Shown here: piece by piece, positions 35,639 to 44,173 of the stretch | How positions within the stretch are numbered: the first letter of the stretch is position 1 | Layout of the letters: each line of letters starts with the position of its first letter | NCBI GenBank assembly: GCA_944322825.1 | Contig: CALUQD010000002.1 | Span: 1-64,000, forward strand | DNA from: Candidatus Avelusimicrobium pullicaecorum | GTDB taxonomy: Bacteria > Elusimicrobiota > Elusimicrobia > Elusimicrobiales > Elusimicrobiaceae | Reading direction: 5' to 3' | Length of the DNA stretch: 64,000 bases | Made by a program: the position numbers and the translations under genes | The notes under the pieces: generated by a model | The model's input: only the letters and a program-made list of their open reading frames with translations | What the model was told of the DNA's origin: nothing | Databases searched by the model: none

Positions 35639-36844
35639 CTACCCCTGGTAAATGGAAAGCAGGTATTCGATTTCTTTGGCGGCCAAATCCAGCTCCCGGT
35701 CCAAAGAAGCCTGCGTAAAACGTTCCTCCACAATTTGCGTGGCGCACACGGCCAAAATGCGTTTTAAAATTTCCATAATGGTGCCCGTAATGGTGATGTT
35801 GGGCAAGGTGCGGGCCGAGGCCAAAATGTTGCTGTACGTCTGCAAGCGTTGGGAAGAAGAAAAAATGAATTGTTCAAAAGCGTCTTCAAAGGCGGGGAAG
35901 GCGTCAATCATCGCGGCGTAGCGCAGCTGATTTTCCGGGCGGGCGCAAAACTTGATAAATTTAAGCGCGTTCTTTTTTTCCTGCGACAATTTGTTGATAA
36001 ACAAGTTCATCCCCGACAAATACGAATAATAGGTAGTCCCCGTCGTGGGCACCGGCAGCGTGCGCAGGCGGATGCCGCGGTGCGCATTGAGGGAACTGAC
36101 GCCCTGCTTGCGGGAAATCAGTATACTGGCTTTGCCGGAAATCACCGTCCCCAGCGAGCCGCGCTCGCGCAAAATGGGCATATAATTTTTAAGCGCCAGG
36201 TTTACGTAATCGCGTATGCCGTCTTTAAAGGCTTTCGTACCCACGAGTGTGGTGCCTAAATCGGCCGACAGCAAATCCCCGCCGCGGCCCCAAATGCAAG
36301 GAAGGGCGTTGCGCATTGAAAGCGAACCGCGCCAATCGCTGTTTTGCATCGGGTAATAGCCAGGCGTGTCTTTAAACTGCTCGCGCAGGGCTTGGCACAC
36401 ATTTAAAAGGCCTTCCCAGGTGGCCAAATCGTGTTCCGGCTTGGCGGTGACTAATTTCAGATGGTCGGCCCGGTAGTGGAGCGCGCTTAAGTCAAACCAC
36501 CACGGATAGGAATAAATGTCTTTCGTGCCCGGCTGATAGCAGTGCGGCTTTAACGGAACCAAACAGTTGGCCAGCGAAAGGCCCGGGTCCAGCTGGGACA
36601 AATTTTCCGCCACGCCTTCACGCACCAACAGGGCCGTCCAATAATGCGGGATTTGAATCAAATCCGGCACTTCTTCTTCGTGCGTAGGGTGTTTGATGGT
36701 AAAAATCCGCCGCCACAGCACGTTGCGCGTAAACACCCGTACGGAAACGTCTATGGAAGGATTTTCTTTTTTAAAGAGTTCAACCAATGCGGCGTAATCT
36801 TCTTTGGTTCTGTCGCCCGAATCGGGCATGGCCCACAAAATCAT
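35639..36844 (-). CDS. Solute-binding-protein-like protein without signal peptide
   Basis: 401 residues with the fold signature of family 1 extracellular solute-binding proteins (ABC sugar type): LVELFKKENPSIDVSVRVF near the start, PDLIQIPHYW, an aromatic-rich middle (YSYPWWFDLSALHYR), GKASILISRKQG and ALKFIKFCARPENQLRYA. The start is fixed by AGGAG five bases before ATG 36844, and the first strand begins at residue 2, so there is no signal peptide or lipobox. It should stay in the cytoplasm. No ABC permease or ATPase for it lies nearby; instead a diguanylate cyclase follows 4 bases on. A ligand-sensing partner of the cyclase is the simplest inference. Confidence 0.85.
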   Translation of the reverse strand: MILWAMPDSGDRTKEDYAALVELFKKENPSIDVSVRVFTRNVLWRRIFTIKHPTHEEEVPDLIQIPHYWTALLVREGVAENLSQLDPGLSLANCLVPLKPHCYQPGTKDIYSYPWWFDLSALHYRADHLKLVTAKPEHDLATWEGLLNVCQALREQFKDTPGYYPMQNSDWRGSLSMRNALPCIWGRGGDLLSADLGTTLVGTKAFKDGIRDYVNLALKNYMPILRERGSLGTVISGKASILISRKQGVSSLNAHRGIRLRTLPVPTTGTTYYSYLSGMNLFINKLSQEKKNALKFIKFCARPENQLRYAAMIDAFPAFEDAFEQFIFSSSQRLQTYSNILASARTLPNITITGTIMEILKRILAVCATQIVEERFTQASLDRELDLAAKEIEYLLSIYQG

Positions 36845-36857
36845 TTAAGCTCCTAGG

Positions 36858-37877
36858 CTAATCCCAGCTGCGCACTTTCATATTGGGATTGATGTCTATA
36901 TTCTTTTTGACCGGCTTGCCGGTTTTTTCGGCGTGTTCCAATTTTTTATAAGCCGCCAGGGCAATCATCGCGGCGTTGTCGGAAGACAACTTTCGCTCCA
37001 CGAAATGGACGGCAATGCCGTCTTTTTCGGCCGCTTGCTGCATCCGCTCGCGCAAAAGCGTGTTGGCGGCTACCCCGCCGCCGACCGCAATGTGACGCAC
37101 CTTATATTTTTTGGCGGCCCACAAAGTTTTGGTTACCAGCGTTTCCACCATGGCTTCTTCGAAACTGGCGCATACATCCGGGACGCTGACGTCTTTATGG
37201 TCGCGCAGGTAATAGCTGACGGCCGTTTTAATGCCGCTGAAAGAAAATTCCCACGTGCCAGGCATGAGCGGCCGCGGGAAATGAATGGCATCCCGCCGCC
37301 CTAAAAGCGCCTGCTTGGAAACCTGCGGTCCGCCCGGATAAGCCAACCCTAACAGCTTGGCCACTTTATCAAAAGCTTCGCCGGCGGCGTCGTCGCGCGT
37401 TTTGCCGAGGACTTTGTATTCCCCGTATCCTTTCACGTACCACAATTCGGTATGCCCCCCCGAAACCACCAACGCCACCAGCGGGAATTGCAGGCGATTT
37501 TTGACTTCCGTCCCCTCAAAATCGCACGCAAAAATATGCCCCTCGAGGTGGTTAATACCTAGTATAGGGACTTTTTTAAAATTTGCAAGCGTTTCCGCCG
37601 CCACGCGCCCGACCATCAGCCCGCCGGGCAGCCCGGGGCCGCTGGCAAAAGCCACATAGTCGATGGGGTTGCTTCCCAGCGCCTCGGAAATGACGGTGGC
37701 AATCTTGGCGGCGTGGGCACGGCTGGCCAGCTCGGGCACGACGCCGTGGTATTTTTTATGTTCGTCAATTTGGGAATAAATCACGTTAGTAACAATTTCC
37801 TTCCCCCCTTTTAACAACGCGGCGGAAGTTTCATCGCACGTAGATTCGATACCCAAAATCATTAAATCTTTCTTCAT
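36858..37877 (-). CDS. tsaD: TsaD, tRNA threonylcarbamoyladenosine transferase subunit
   Basis: 339 residues, the normal length. LGIESTCDETSAAL at the start, the metal-binding HLEGHI, VSGGHTELW, and GGVAANTLLRERM near the end are the standard TsaD (Gcp/YgjD) motifs. It transfers the threonylcarbamoyl group to A37 of ANN-decoding tRNAs, with TsaB and TsaE, which are not in the window. It starts 3 bases after ctpA. Confidence 0.97.
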   Translation of the reverse strand: MKKDLMILGIESTCDETSAALLKGGKEIVTNVIYSQIDEHKKYHGVVPELASRAHAAKIATVISEALGSNPIDYVAFASGPGLPGGLMVGRVAAETLANFKKVPILGINHLEGHIFACDFEGTEVKNRLQFPLVALVVSGGHTELWYVKGYGEYKVLGKTRDDAAGEAFDKVAKLLGLAYPGGPQVSKQALLGRRDAIHFPRPLMPGTWEFSFSGIKTAVSYYLRDHKDVSVPDVCASFEEAMVETLVTKTLWAAKKYKVRHIAVGGGVAANTLLRERMQQAAEKDGIAVHFVERKLSSDNAAMIALAAYKKLEHAEKTGKPVKKNIDINPNMKVRSWD

Positions 37878-37880
37878 AAG

Positions 37881-39365
37881 TTACTTCCCTTTTTCCGTTT
37901 TGCCGGAAGCGTCTTTGGCCGGCGCGTTGGAAACGGCCGATTTCTCTTTTTGGGCGGATTCTTTTTTATCAGTTTTTGAAGAAGTTTCTTTTTTTACATC
38001 CGTCTTATCCGTTTTAGAAGCAGTTGTTTTCTTTTTTTCGGCTTCTTTTTTTGCTTTGCGCTCGGCCGCGGCCTGCTGGGATTTTTCCTTGGCTTCTTCC
38101 AGCGAAATTTTACCCGTTAAAATTTCCACCGCTTTATCCAACACCGGGTCCTTGGCGGTAAATTTCATTTTCGGCGTTTCTTTGCCCGGAGTATAGACGA
38201 TGTCGTTATATTGCATAAACACTTTGGCCTCTTCTTCCGGTTCAACCCACACTTCCACATCCGGGAAAATGCCCCCTTCGTCCGCCTTGGATTTATCGCG
38301 GTAGTCGCGCTGGATAAGGCGGCCGGAGGGCGTGTAATAATGAGCAATCGTCAAGCGCAGGCCTGCCCCGCCCGAAAGCGGCATCACCTGCTGGACGCTG
38401 GCTTTGCCAAACGTACGCTGGCCCACCACAAAAGCGCGGGCATTGTCCTGCAACGCGCCGGAAACGATTTCGCTGGCGCTGGCGGAACCTTGGTTGACGA
38501 GCACCGCCATCGGCACGCTGGGATAGTCCGGCTTGGAAGAAGTTTTAAATTCCTGGTAATACTCCGGCTTGCGGCCTTGGGTATACACAATCATCTGGCC
38601 TGGCTGCAAGAACAGCTTGGCTATATCCACCGCCCCGGTCAGCAGGCCGCCGGGGTTAAAGCGCAAGTCGAGCACCAGGGATGTCATTCCTTGTTTTTGC
38701 AAATCGGCCAAGGCTTTTTTGACTTCTTCGGTGCTGTGGCCGGAAAAATCCACCATATATAAGTAGCCCACCTGGTCCGGCAGCATCCGGTAGTAGACGA
38801 CTTCCGGCACAATTTTGGCGCGTTTTAAAGTGATATCCGGTATGGTTTGATAATCGCCGTTTTTATCTTTGCGGCTCAGCGTCAGTTTTACTTTGCTTCC
38901 GGCCGGCCCGCGCATCAGTTCCACGGCGTCGTCCAACTTCATTTCGGTAATGTCTTTATCATCTACAAACAAAATCCGGTCCCCGGGCATTACCCCCGCT
39001 TTAAAAGCCGGCGTGCCGGGCATCGGGGTCATTACGGTTACAAACCCGTCCACTTTTTGCAAGCGGATGCCAATCCCGCCGAAATCGCCCCGGGTATCGT
39101 TCTTTAATTCTTTATAATCTTTGGGCTCCAAATACTGGGAAAAATCGTCCAATTCATTCACCACGCCTTTAATGGCGCCGGAGATGAGCTTGTCGGTATC
39201 CGTTGTTTCCACATAATTTTCTTTTACAAATTCCAGCACGTCCACAAAGGTACGCAGTTGTTTTAAGCTGGTATCCGCCGCCGCATAGGCGTACGGGAAC
39301 AGCGTCCCCACAAAAAATACAACCGCCGCAAAAACGGCTACACGACTCAATTTTTTTGATTTCAT
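37881..39365 (-). CDS. ctpA: S41-family carboxy-terminal processing protease
   Basis: 494 residues. Signal peptide (1-29), an N-terminal helical part, a PDZ domain (about 95-165) with VTVMTPMPGTPAFKAG, and the S41 protease core with LDLRFNPGG, NQGSASASEI and GQRTFGKASVQ. By the usual spacing the Ser/Lys pair is Ser296 and Lys321. After the core comes an unusual tail (about 420-494) made almost only of Lys, Glu, Ala, Ser and Thr, probably disordered. It should trim C-termini of periplasmic proteins. It lies right after the envC-like gene, a common pairing. Confidence 0.95.
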   Translation of the reverse strand: MKSKKLSRVAVFAAVVFFVGTLFPYAYAAADTSLKQLRTFVDVLEFVKENYVETTDTDKLISGAIKGVVNELDDFSQYLEPKDYKELKNDTRGDFGGIGIRLQKVDGFVTVMTPMPGTPAFKAGVMPGDRILFVDDKDITEMKLDDAVELMRGPAGSKVKLTLSRKDKNGDYQTIPDITLKRAKIVPEVVYYRMLPDQVGYLYMVDFSGHSTEEVKKALADLQKQGMTSLVLDLRFNPGGLLTGAVDIAKLFLQPGQMIVYTQGRKPEYYQEFKTSSKPDYPSVPMAVLVNQGSASASEIVSGALQDNARAFVVGQRTFGKASVQQVMPLSGGAGLRLTIAHYYTPSGRLIQRDYRDKSKADEGGIFPDVEVWVEPEEEAKVFMQYNDIVYTPGKETPKMKFTAKDPVLDKAVEILTGKISLEEAKEKSQQAAAERKAKKEAEKKKTTASKTDKTDVKKETSSKTDKKESAQKEKSAVSNAPAKDASGKTEKGK

Positions 39366-39381
39366 AATAACCTCGTTAAAT

Positions 39382-40548
39382 CTATTTCAGCCAATTCAAG
39401 GGGTCGACCGCGGTGGTGCCTTGGCGGATTTCAAAATACACCGCGCTTTGGCCCGTGCCGGAGGAAGACTGCGTATCCTTTCCTGCCGTGCCCAATACAC
39501 CTTGCTGCGGGAGTTTATCTCCCACCGCCGCGCTGATTTGCTGTAAAAACCCGTAAATGGTAAAGAAGCCTTTTCCGTGGTCCATAATCACCACATTGCC
39601 ATAGGAGCGGAACGGACCGGCGTAAATCACGCTGCCTTCCGCCACCGTACGCACCGGCGCACCGTAGCGGGCGGCGATTTTGATACCGTCGCGGAAAATC
39701 CAAGTATTTAAATCCGAACGGTATTCCTTGCCAAACTTGCTAAGCACCTTGCCGGTAAGCGGCCACGGGAGCGAATTTCTGGGCACGTCGATTTTCGGCC
39801 CGGAAGTTTTTTTGGATGACGTTTTAGAAGCGGATGATTTTTTAGCGTCATCGGCTTTGCGTTTGCGTTCAAATTTGGCCAGCAGCTGGTTCAATTCCGC
39901 CGCTGATTTATTTAACTCATTGATTTCCTTGCGCACCGCATCGGCCTTGCGTTTGGTGACGTCCAAATCTTTTTTCTTTCTGTTAAAAGACTGCGAAATA
40001 ATGGCCTGTTCTTTTTTGATTTGACTGCTCTTCGCCAGCAATTGCTTATTACGTTCTTCAAACGAGTGAATCCGTTTTTTGGCTTCGGCATTTTCTTTTT
40101 TCAGTTCGGCGGCAAACACGGCTTTGTGCGTTAGCATCCGGTCCACAAAGATTTCCTGTTCCAGGCTGTATCCGCCGGGGCAATACGGGCAGGAAGGCGT
40201 AAAATAATAATTTTCCAGTTCTTCGCTCACTACCCCCTGCCACATCGGCATACTGCGTTCCAGCGCGGCGCGTTTATCTTCGATAGACAACAAATTTTGC
40301 TCCACATAGGTAATGTCCGACTCCACCTTGTTTTTAAGCTGTTCCGCGCGGGCTTTTTGGGTTTCCAGGGCGGAAATCTCTTTGGAAATTTTCTTTTCCT
40401 GCTCGCGGTATTTTTTTAGTTCCTGTTCTTTTTGAGCGGCTTCTTTTTTCAGCTTTTCGATTTCGCGTTTACGGTCGGCGGCTTCGTCGCAAAAAAGCGG
40501 CGAAGCACAAAACAGAAGCGCCAAAAGTACACTTAGAATTTTTGCCAT
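39382..40548 (-). CDS. envC: EnvC-like murein hydrolase activator
   Basis: 388 residues. The start at 40548 begins a clear signal peptide (MAKILSVLLALLFCAS); it overlaps ftsX by 16 bases. A long coiled coil (about 25-250) is followed by a LytM/M23 domain (about 285-388). The zinc ligands of active M23 enzymes are gone: GIKIAARYG in place of HxGxD, DHGKGFFTIYG in place of the HxH strand, and YFEIR in place of HFEIR. This matches EnvC, which is inactive and activates amidases when pulled by FtsEX. Its position right after ftsX supports the same role in cell division. FtsE is not in the window. Confidence 0.93.
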   Translation of the reverse strand: MAKILSVLLALLFCASPLFCDEAADRKREIEKLKKEAAQKEQELKKYREQEKKISKEISALETQKARAEQLKNKVESDITYVEQNLLSIEDKRAALERSMPMWQGVVSEELENYYFTPSCPYCPGGYSLEQEIFVDRMLTHKAVFAAELKKENAEAKKRIHSFEERNKQLLAKSSQIKKEQAIISQSFNRKKKDLDVTKRKADAVRKEINELNKSAAELNQLLAKFERKRKADDAKKSSASKTSSKKTSGPKIDVPRNSLPWPLTGKVLSKFGKEYRSDLNTWIFRDGIKIAARYGAPVRTVAEGSVIYAGPFRSYGNVVIMDHGKGFFTIYGFLQQISAAVGDKLPQQGVLGTAGKDTQSSSGTGQSAVYFEIRQGTTAVDPLNWLK

Positions 40549-41339
40549 TTTGATAACGTCCACCCAAACAACCCGCAAAAAGCCAACATCAACAGCTGGC
40601 GACCGACGGTGGTAAACTGCCCCGCCGCCTGCACCAAAAACCCGGTGGGAAACACCAGCACGGCAAAGAACGCGCACGACGCCAAACCCGCCAATATGCC
40701 CGACACCGCACCGCCCAGGTAATGGGCACGCACTTCGTTAGACGGATACGCCTCCACCAAGAACATAAACGCCAAAAACGCCAACAAAGCAAAAATCACA
40801 GCAATATGGAACAACTTGGCGCACAGCCCCGTAAAGAACAACAGCCGCGCGTGTTGGAAGTTGTAGTGCGGGGTTAAGGCCGGATATTCCGTAGCCAAAT
40901 TATCCATAAACGGACGGATGTTGTTGATGGCTTTGTAATTGAGTTTTAATTCAAAATATGCGGGCATTTTGTTTTTGCCCATCAGCAGCAGGGCTTCGGT
41001 CAGCTGCGGGTTTTGGCGTCTGACGGTTTCCAATGCATCCTGCGGGGAGAACAAGCGAACCGAGGTAATATCTTTTTTTTGGCTTAACGACTTGCCTATT
41101 TCTTCCAATTTTTGGTTGTCGTTTTCGCCGTTTACCGTCAGCAGTACTTTAAAATTCTCATCCATTTCCCGGTAGTAGCTGCCCAAGCGCATATCCACAA
41201 ACACCACACTCTGCAAAAGCACTGCCACGGCAAACACCAGTAAAAACAGGCGGCGGTGCAGGCGGAACACGTGTTTGGATTCAGCCGCGGTTTTTTTCTT
41301 TTTTCCTTCAAAAAATTCGTTTAACTCTTTTTCCTTCAT
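40533..41339 (-). CDS. ftsX: FtsX-like cell division permease
   Basis: 268 residues. One helix after a basic cytoplasmic stretch (about 28-48), an extracytoplasmic domain (about 49-170) with LFSPQDALETV, typical of FtsX, and three helices at the end, one less conserved. Its ATG overlaps the phosphatase stop (ATGA), and GGAG six bases upstream fixes the start. FtsX works with the ATPase FtsE to control septal murein hydrolysis through EnvC. FtsE normally sits directly upstream; here the upstream gene is a phosphatase and no ftsE is in the window. Confidence 0.9.
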   Translation of the reverse strand: MKEKELNEFFEGKKKKTAAESKHVFRLHRRLFLLVFAVAVLLQSVVFVDMRLGSYYREMDENFKVLLTVNGENDNQKLEEIGKSLSQKKDITSVRLFSPQDALETVRRQNPQLTEALLLMGKNKMPAYFELKLNYKAINNIRPFMDNLATEYPALTPHYNFQHARLLFFTGLCAKLFHIAVIFALLAFLAFMFLVEAYPSNEVRAHYLGGAVSGILAGLASCAFFAVLVFPTGFLVQAAGQFTTVGRQLLMLAFCGLFGWTLSKWQKF

Positions 41340-42715
41340 TTTTCGCTCCAACCCAAAGCCTTTTTCATCCGGGGCAGGATATCGGTATTGTGATACACGC
41401 CGGTAAATTCATCGGCCTGCGGGCCGTAAGCCGCGCTTAAAATCGGCAGCGACGAATGGCTCGGCGTAGCCCAGAACAACCCGCGGGATTCGTTTAATTG
41501 GGTAAACAACCCGCTTACATCAGTTAAATTTTCAAATTGGGTGATATCAATTTCTTCGCCCAACGCCTCGCTGAAACGCTTTTGCAGGTATTCGGGGGTT
41601 AATTTTTCGGCGGGCAATTTCTTCAGTTCTTCTTCCAAATAATACAAACTGCTTTTTTGTTTTTCCAACCGGGCAAACACGCCGAAAGAGGCATAGTCCA
41701 CATCTCCGCCGTAGAGCACTTCGCCCTGGGCGGTTTTTTCCATTGCTTTTTGTTTGCCCAGGTGGCGGTAGGCAAACGCGCCCAGGCCGGTATCGTGGTC
41801 GGCGTTCAAATAAACCAACGTTTCGCCGTTTTTATCGGCATAGGCCTGCGCGTATTTAAGCACTTCGTCGAGCGCTTTCATTTCATAGAACCAGGCGCCC
41901 GTGTCGTGTGCGTGGGCGGCCCAGTCAATTTTACCGGCTTCCACAATCAAAACAAACCCGTTTTTATTTTGGCTTAACAGTTCCACCGCTTTTTGGGTTT
42001 GTTCCGCCAAAGTGGGCATTTTGGGATAGCGGTGCATTTCCACCGCCATCGGCATAGCCTCGTCGGCAAATAAGCCCAGCACGCGGCCGGACTTAACGGC
42101 GGCCAACTCTTTTTTATTTTTAGCTACGCGGTAGCCTTCTTTTTGGGCCGTATTTAATAGTTTTTTATTTTCCCCCGTCGAAAAATACTTTAAACCGCCG
42201 CCTAAAATAACTTCCGGCCCGAAAGCAACCATCTGGCGGGCAATTTCCATTTTTTCTTTGCGGTTTTTGACGTGCGCCGTAAACGCGGCGGGTGTAGCGT
42301 CCGCCACATACGCGTCGGAAATGATGCCAATGGCCTTACCTTGTTTGCGGGCCAATTCCAGCAAATTTTCCACCGGCTGTCCGTTGTAATCCACGCCAAT
42401 AAATTCCGGGCGCGAGAGCTGCCCTGTGGCCATTTGGGTTCCGGCCGCGGCGGAATCGGTCACCACCGTATCATAGGTATTATTAAAAAACAATCCCCAT
42501 TGGGCGTTTTGCAAAAACTGTTCCAGGTAGGAAACTTTTTCCGGGTAATCTTTCAGCCCGCCGTAGCGAACGCCCTGCATAAAAAACCCTATGGCATCCG
42601 GCCCCATTCCGTCCCCGATAATCCAAATGACGTTTTTTGCCTCGCTGGCCTGCAGCGTGCCTGCCAAAAACAAGCAGGCAAACATCAACCCCAAAGCACG
42701 ATAAAATTTCTTCAT
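41336..42715 (-). CDS. phoA: PhoA-type alkaline phosphatase
   Basis: 459 residues with a signal peptide (1-22). WIIGDGMGPD binds metal, TDSAAAGTQMATG carries the catalytic Ser, and VEAGKIDWAAHAHD, LNADHDTG and TPSHSS hold the further metal ligands, all in the right order. It should release phosphate from monoesters in the periplasm. AGGAG lies five bases before the ATG; the longer frame to 42919 runs into glgA and is not used. The position between glgA and ftsX is not a usual pairing. Confidence 0.94.
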   Translation of the reverse strand: MKKFYRALGLMFACLFLAGTLQASEAKNVIWIIGDGMGPDAIGFFMQGVRYGGLKDYPEKVSYLEQFLQNAQWGLFFNNTYDTVVTDSAAAGTQMATGQLSRPEFIGVDYNGQPVENLLELARKQGKAIGIISDAYVADATPAAFTAHVKNRKEKMEIARQMVAFGPEVILGGGLKYFSTGENKKLLNTAQKEGYRVAKNKKELAAVKSGRVLGLFADEAMPMAVEMHRYPKMPTLAEQTQKAVELLSQNKNGFVLIVEAGKIDWAAHAHDTGAWFYEMKALDEVLKYAQAYADKNGETLVYLNADHDTGLGAFAYRHLGKQKAMEKTAQGEVLYGGDVDYASFGVFARLEKQKSSLYYLEEELKKLPAEKLTPEYLQKRFSEALGEEIDITQFENLTDVSGLFTQLNESRGLFWATPSHSSLPILSAAYGPQADEFTGVYHNTDILPRMKKALGWSEK

Positions 42716-42722
42716 ATAGCTC

Positions 42723-44171
42723 CTAATTAATGGTTTTGCGGTAAAGTTCCAAATAAGCCTGGGCGGACTTATCCCAAGACAAATCCTGCCGCATCGCGTT
42801 ACGCACGAGGCGCGTCCAAAGCTGTCGGTCATTAAAAACGCGCAGGACGCTGTCCACCGTAGCATAAATGCCGTTTTCGTTAAATTCTTCAATAAAGAAC
42901 CCGGTGGCGGTATCTTCATTTCCGGGGCGGTATCCGCGCACGGTATCCACCAAGCCGCCCACTTTAGACACCACCGGCAATGTACCGTATTTCATAGCAA
43001 TTAACTGCGAAAGCCCACACGGTTCAAAGCGCGACGGCATTAAGAAAATATCCGCCCCCGCATAAATGCGGTGGGCCAAATCTTCGTCCAAGCGGCCGTT
43101 GTAGCTGACGCTGGCGGGATTATTGCGCGCCAGGCTTTGGTAGGCTTTTTCGAGCATTGGGTCGCCCATTCCCAGCACCACAAACTGCGCCCGGTCTTTC
43201 AAGCGTTCAATCAGGCTGACGACAACGTCCAACCCTTTTTGATAGTCCAGCCGCGACACGATGCCAATCAGCGGTTTATCGGGGTCTTGCGCCAGTTTGC
43301 ACTGCTGCTGCAGGGCCAGTTTGGCGGCAAGTTTGCCTTTTACCACTTCGCTGGCGTCGTAGCCGATGGGGAGCACCGGGTCGATTTCCGGGTCCCACAC
43401 GTCGGTATCGATACCGTTGACGATACCGCAGAAATTCTTGCTGCGGTATCGCAGAAGTCCTTCCAATCCAAACCCCATCGCCGGGTCCGTTTGGACCTCG
43501 CGGGCATAATTGGGGCTGACGGTATTGATGTTATCGGCAAACACAATGCCGCTTTTCAAAAAGCTGATGCCTCCGTAGTATTCAAATTTGTCGGGCGTAT
43601 AATCCACCGGGTGGAAGCCGGCTTTTTTAAAGGAAGAATACGGGTAATGCCCTTGGTAGGCAATGTTATGAATGGTATACAAACTGCGGGTGCGGGTATA
43701 GAACGCGTCCAGTTTATAGACGGTTTTCAAATACGCGGGGATTAACCCGGTCTGCCAGTCGTGGCAGTGGATTAAGTCGGGGCGGAAGCCGATAAATTTG
43801 CAGCCTTCCAGCACCGCACGGCTAAAGAGGATAAACCGTTCGTCGTTGTCGGGGTACTCGCCGGATTTGGTACGGTAAAGTTCGGGGCGGTCAAAATACT
43901 TGCGGCTTCCCACAAAAAACACCAGCACATTGCCCCAATTGATATAGGAAAGGGAAACTTGTTCGATGCGGTCGCCAATCGGGATTAAATACACGCCGGG
44001 TACTACTTTTAAGGAAGACACCCGCACGATGTTGCGGTAATGCGGCAGGAACAACAACACTTTGTTGCCTTTGCGCATAGCAAATTGTTGGCAAAGGGCG
44101 CCGACCACATCGGCCAGACCGCCGGTTTTACAAAAAGGGAATGCTTCGCTTGCGGCTAAAACGATATTCAT
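42723..44171 (-). CDS. glgA: Glycogen synthase
   Basis: 482 residues, full length for a GT5 glycogen synthase. The ADP-glucose site KTGGLADVVGAL is at the start, HDWQTGLIPAYL follows, and FLMPSRFEPCGLSQL with the catalytic Glu and GLVDTVRGY are near the end. It extends alpha-1,4-glucan from ADP-glucose, so this organism stores glycogen. No other glg gene is in the window. It lies 2 bases after scpB. Confidence 0.97.
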   Translation of the reverse strand: MNIVLAASEAFPFCKTGGLADVVGALCQQFAMRKGNKVLLFLPHYRNIVRVSSLKVVPGVYLIPIGDRIEQVSLSYINWGNVLVFFVGSRKYFDRPELYRTKSGEYPDNDERFILFSRAVLEGCKFIGFRPDLIHCHDWQTGLIPAYLKTVYKLDAFYTRTRSLYTIHNIAYQGHYPYSSFKKAGFHPVDYTPDKFEYYGGISFLKSGIVFADNINTVSPNYAREVQTDPAMGFGLEGLLRYRSKNFCGIVNGIDTDVWDPEIDPVLPIGYDASEVVKGKLAAKLALQQQCKLAQDPDKPLIGIVSRLDYQKGLDVVVSLIERLKDRAQFVVLGMGDPMLEKAYQSLARNNPASVSYNGRLDEDLAHRIYAGADIFLMPSRFEPCGLSQLIAMKYGTLPVVSKVGGLVDTVRGYRPGNEDTATGFFIEEFNENGIYATVDSVLRVFNDRQLWTRLVRNAMRQDLSWDKSAQAYLELYRKTIN

Positions 44172-44173
44172 AC

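Noticed and set aside
42716-42919. Longer N-terminus for the alkaline phosphatase
   Set aside because: It would overlap glgA by about 200 bases and hide a clear signal peptide and ribosome binding site at 42715.
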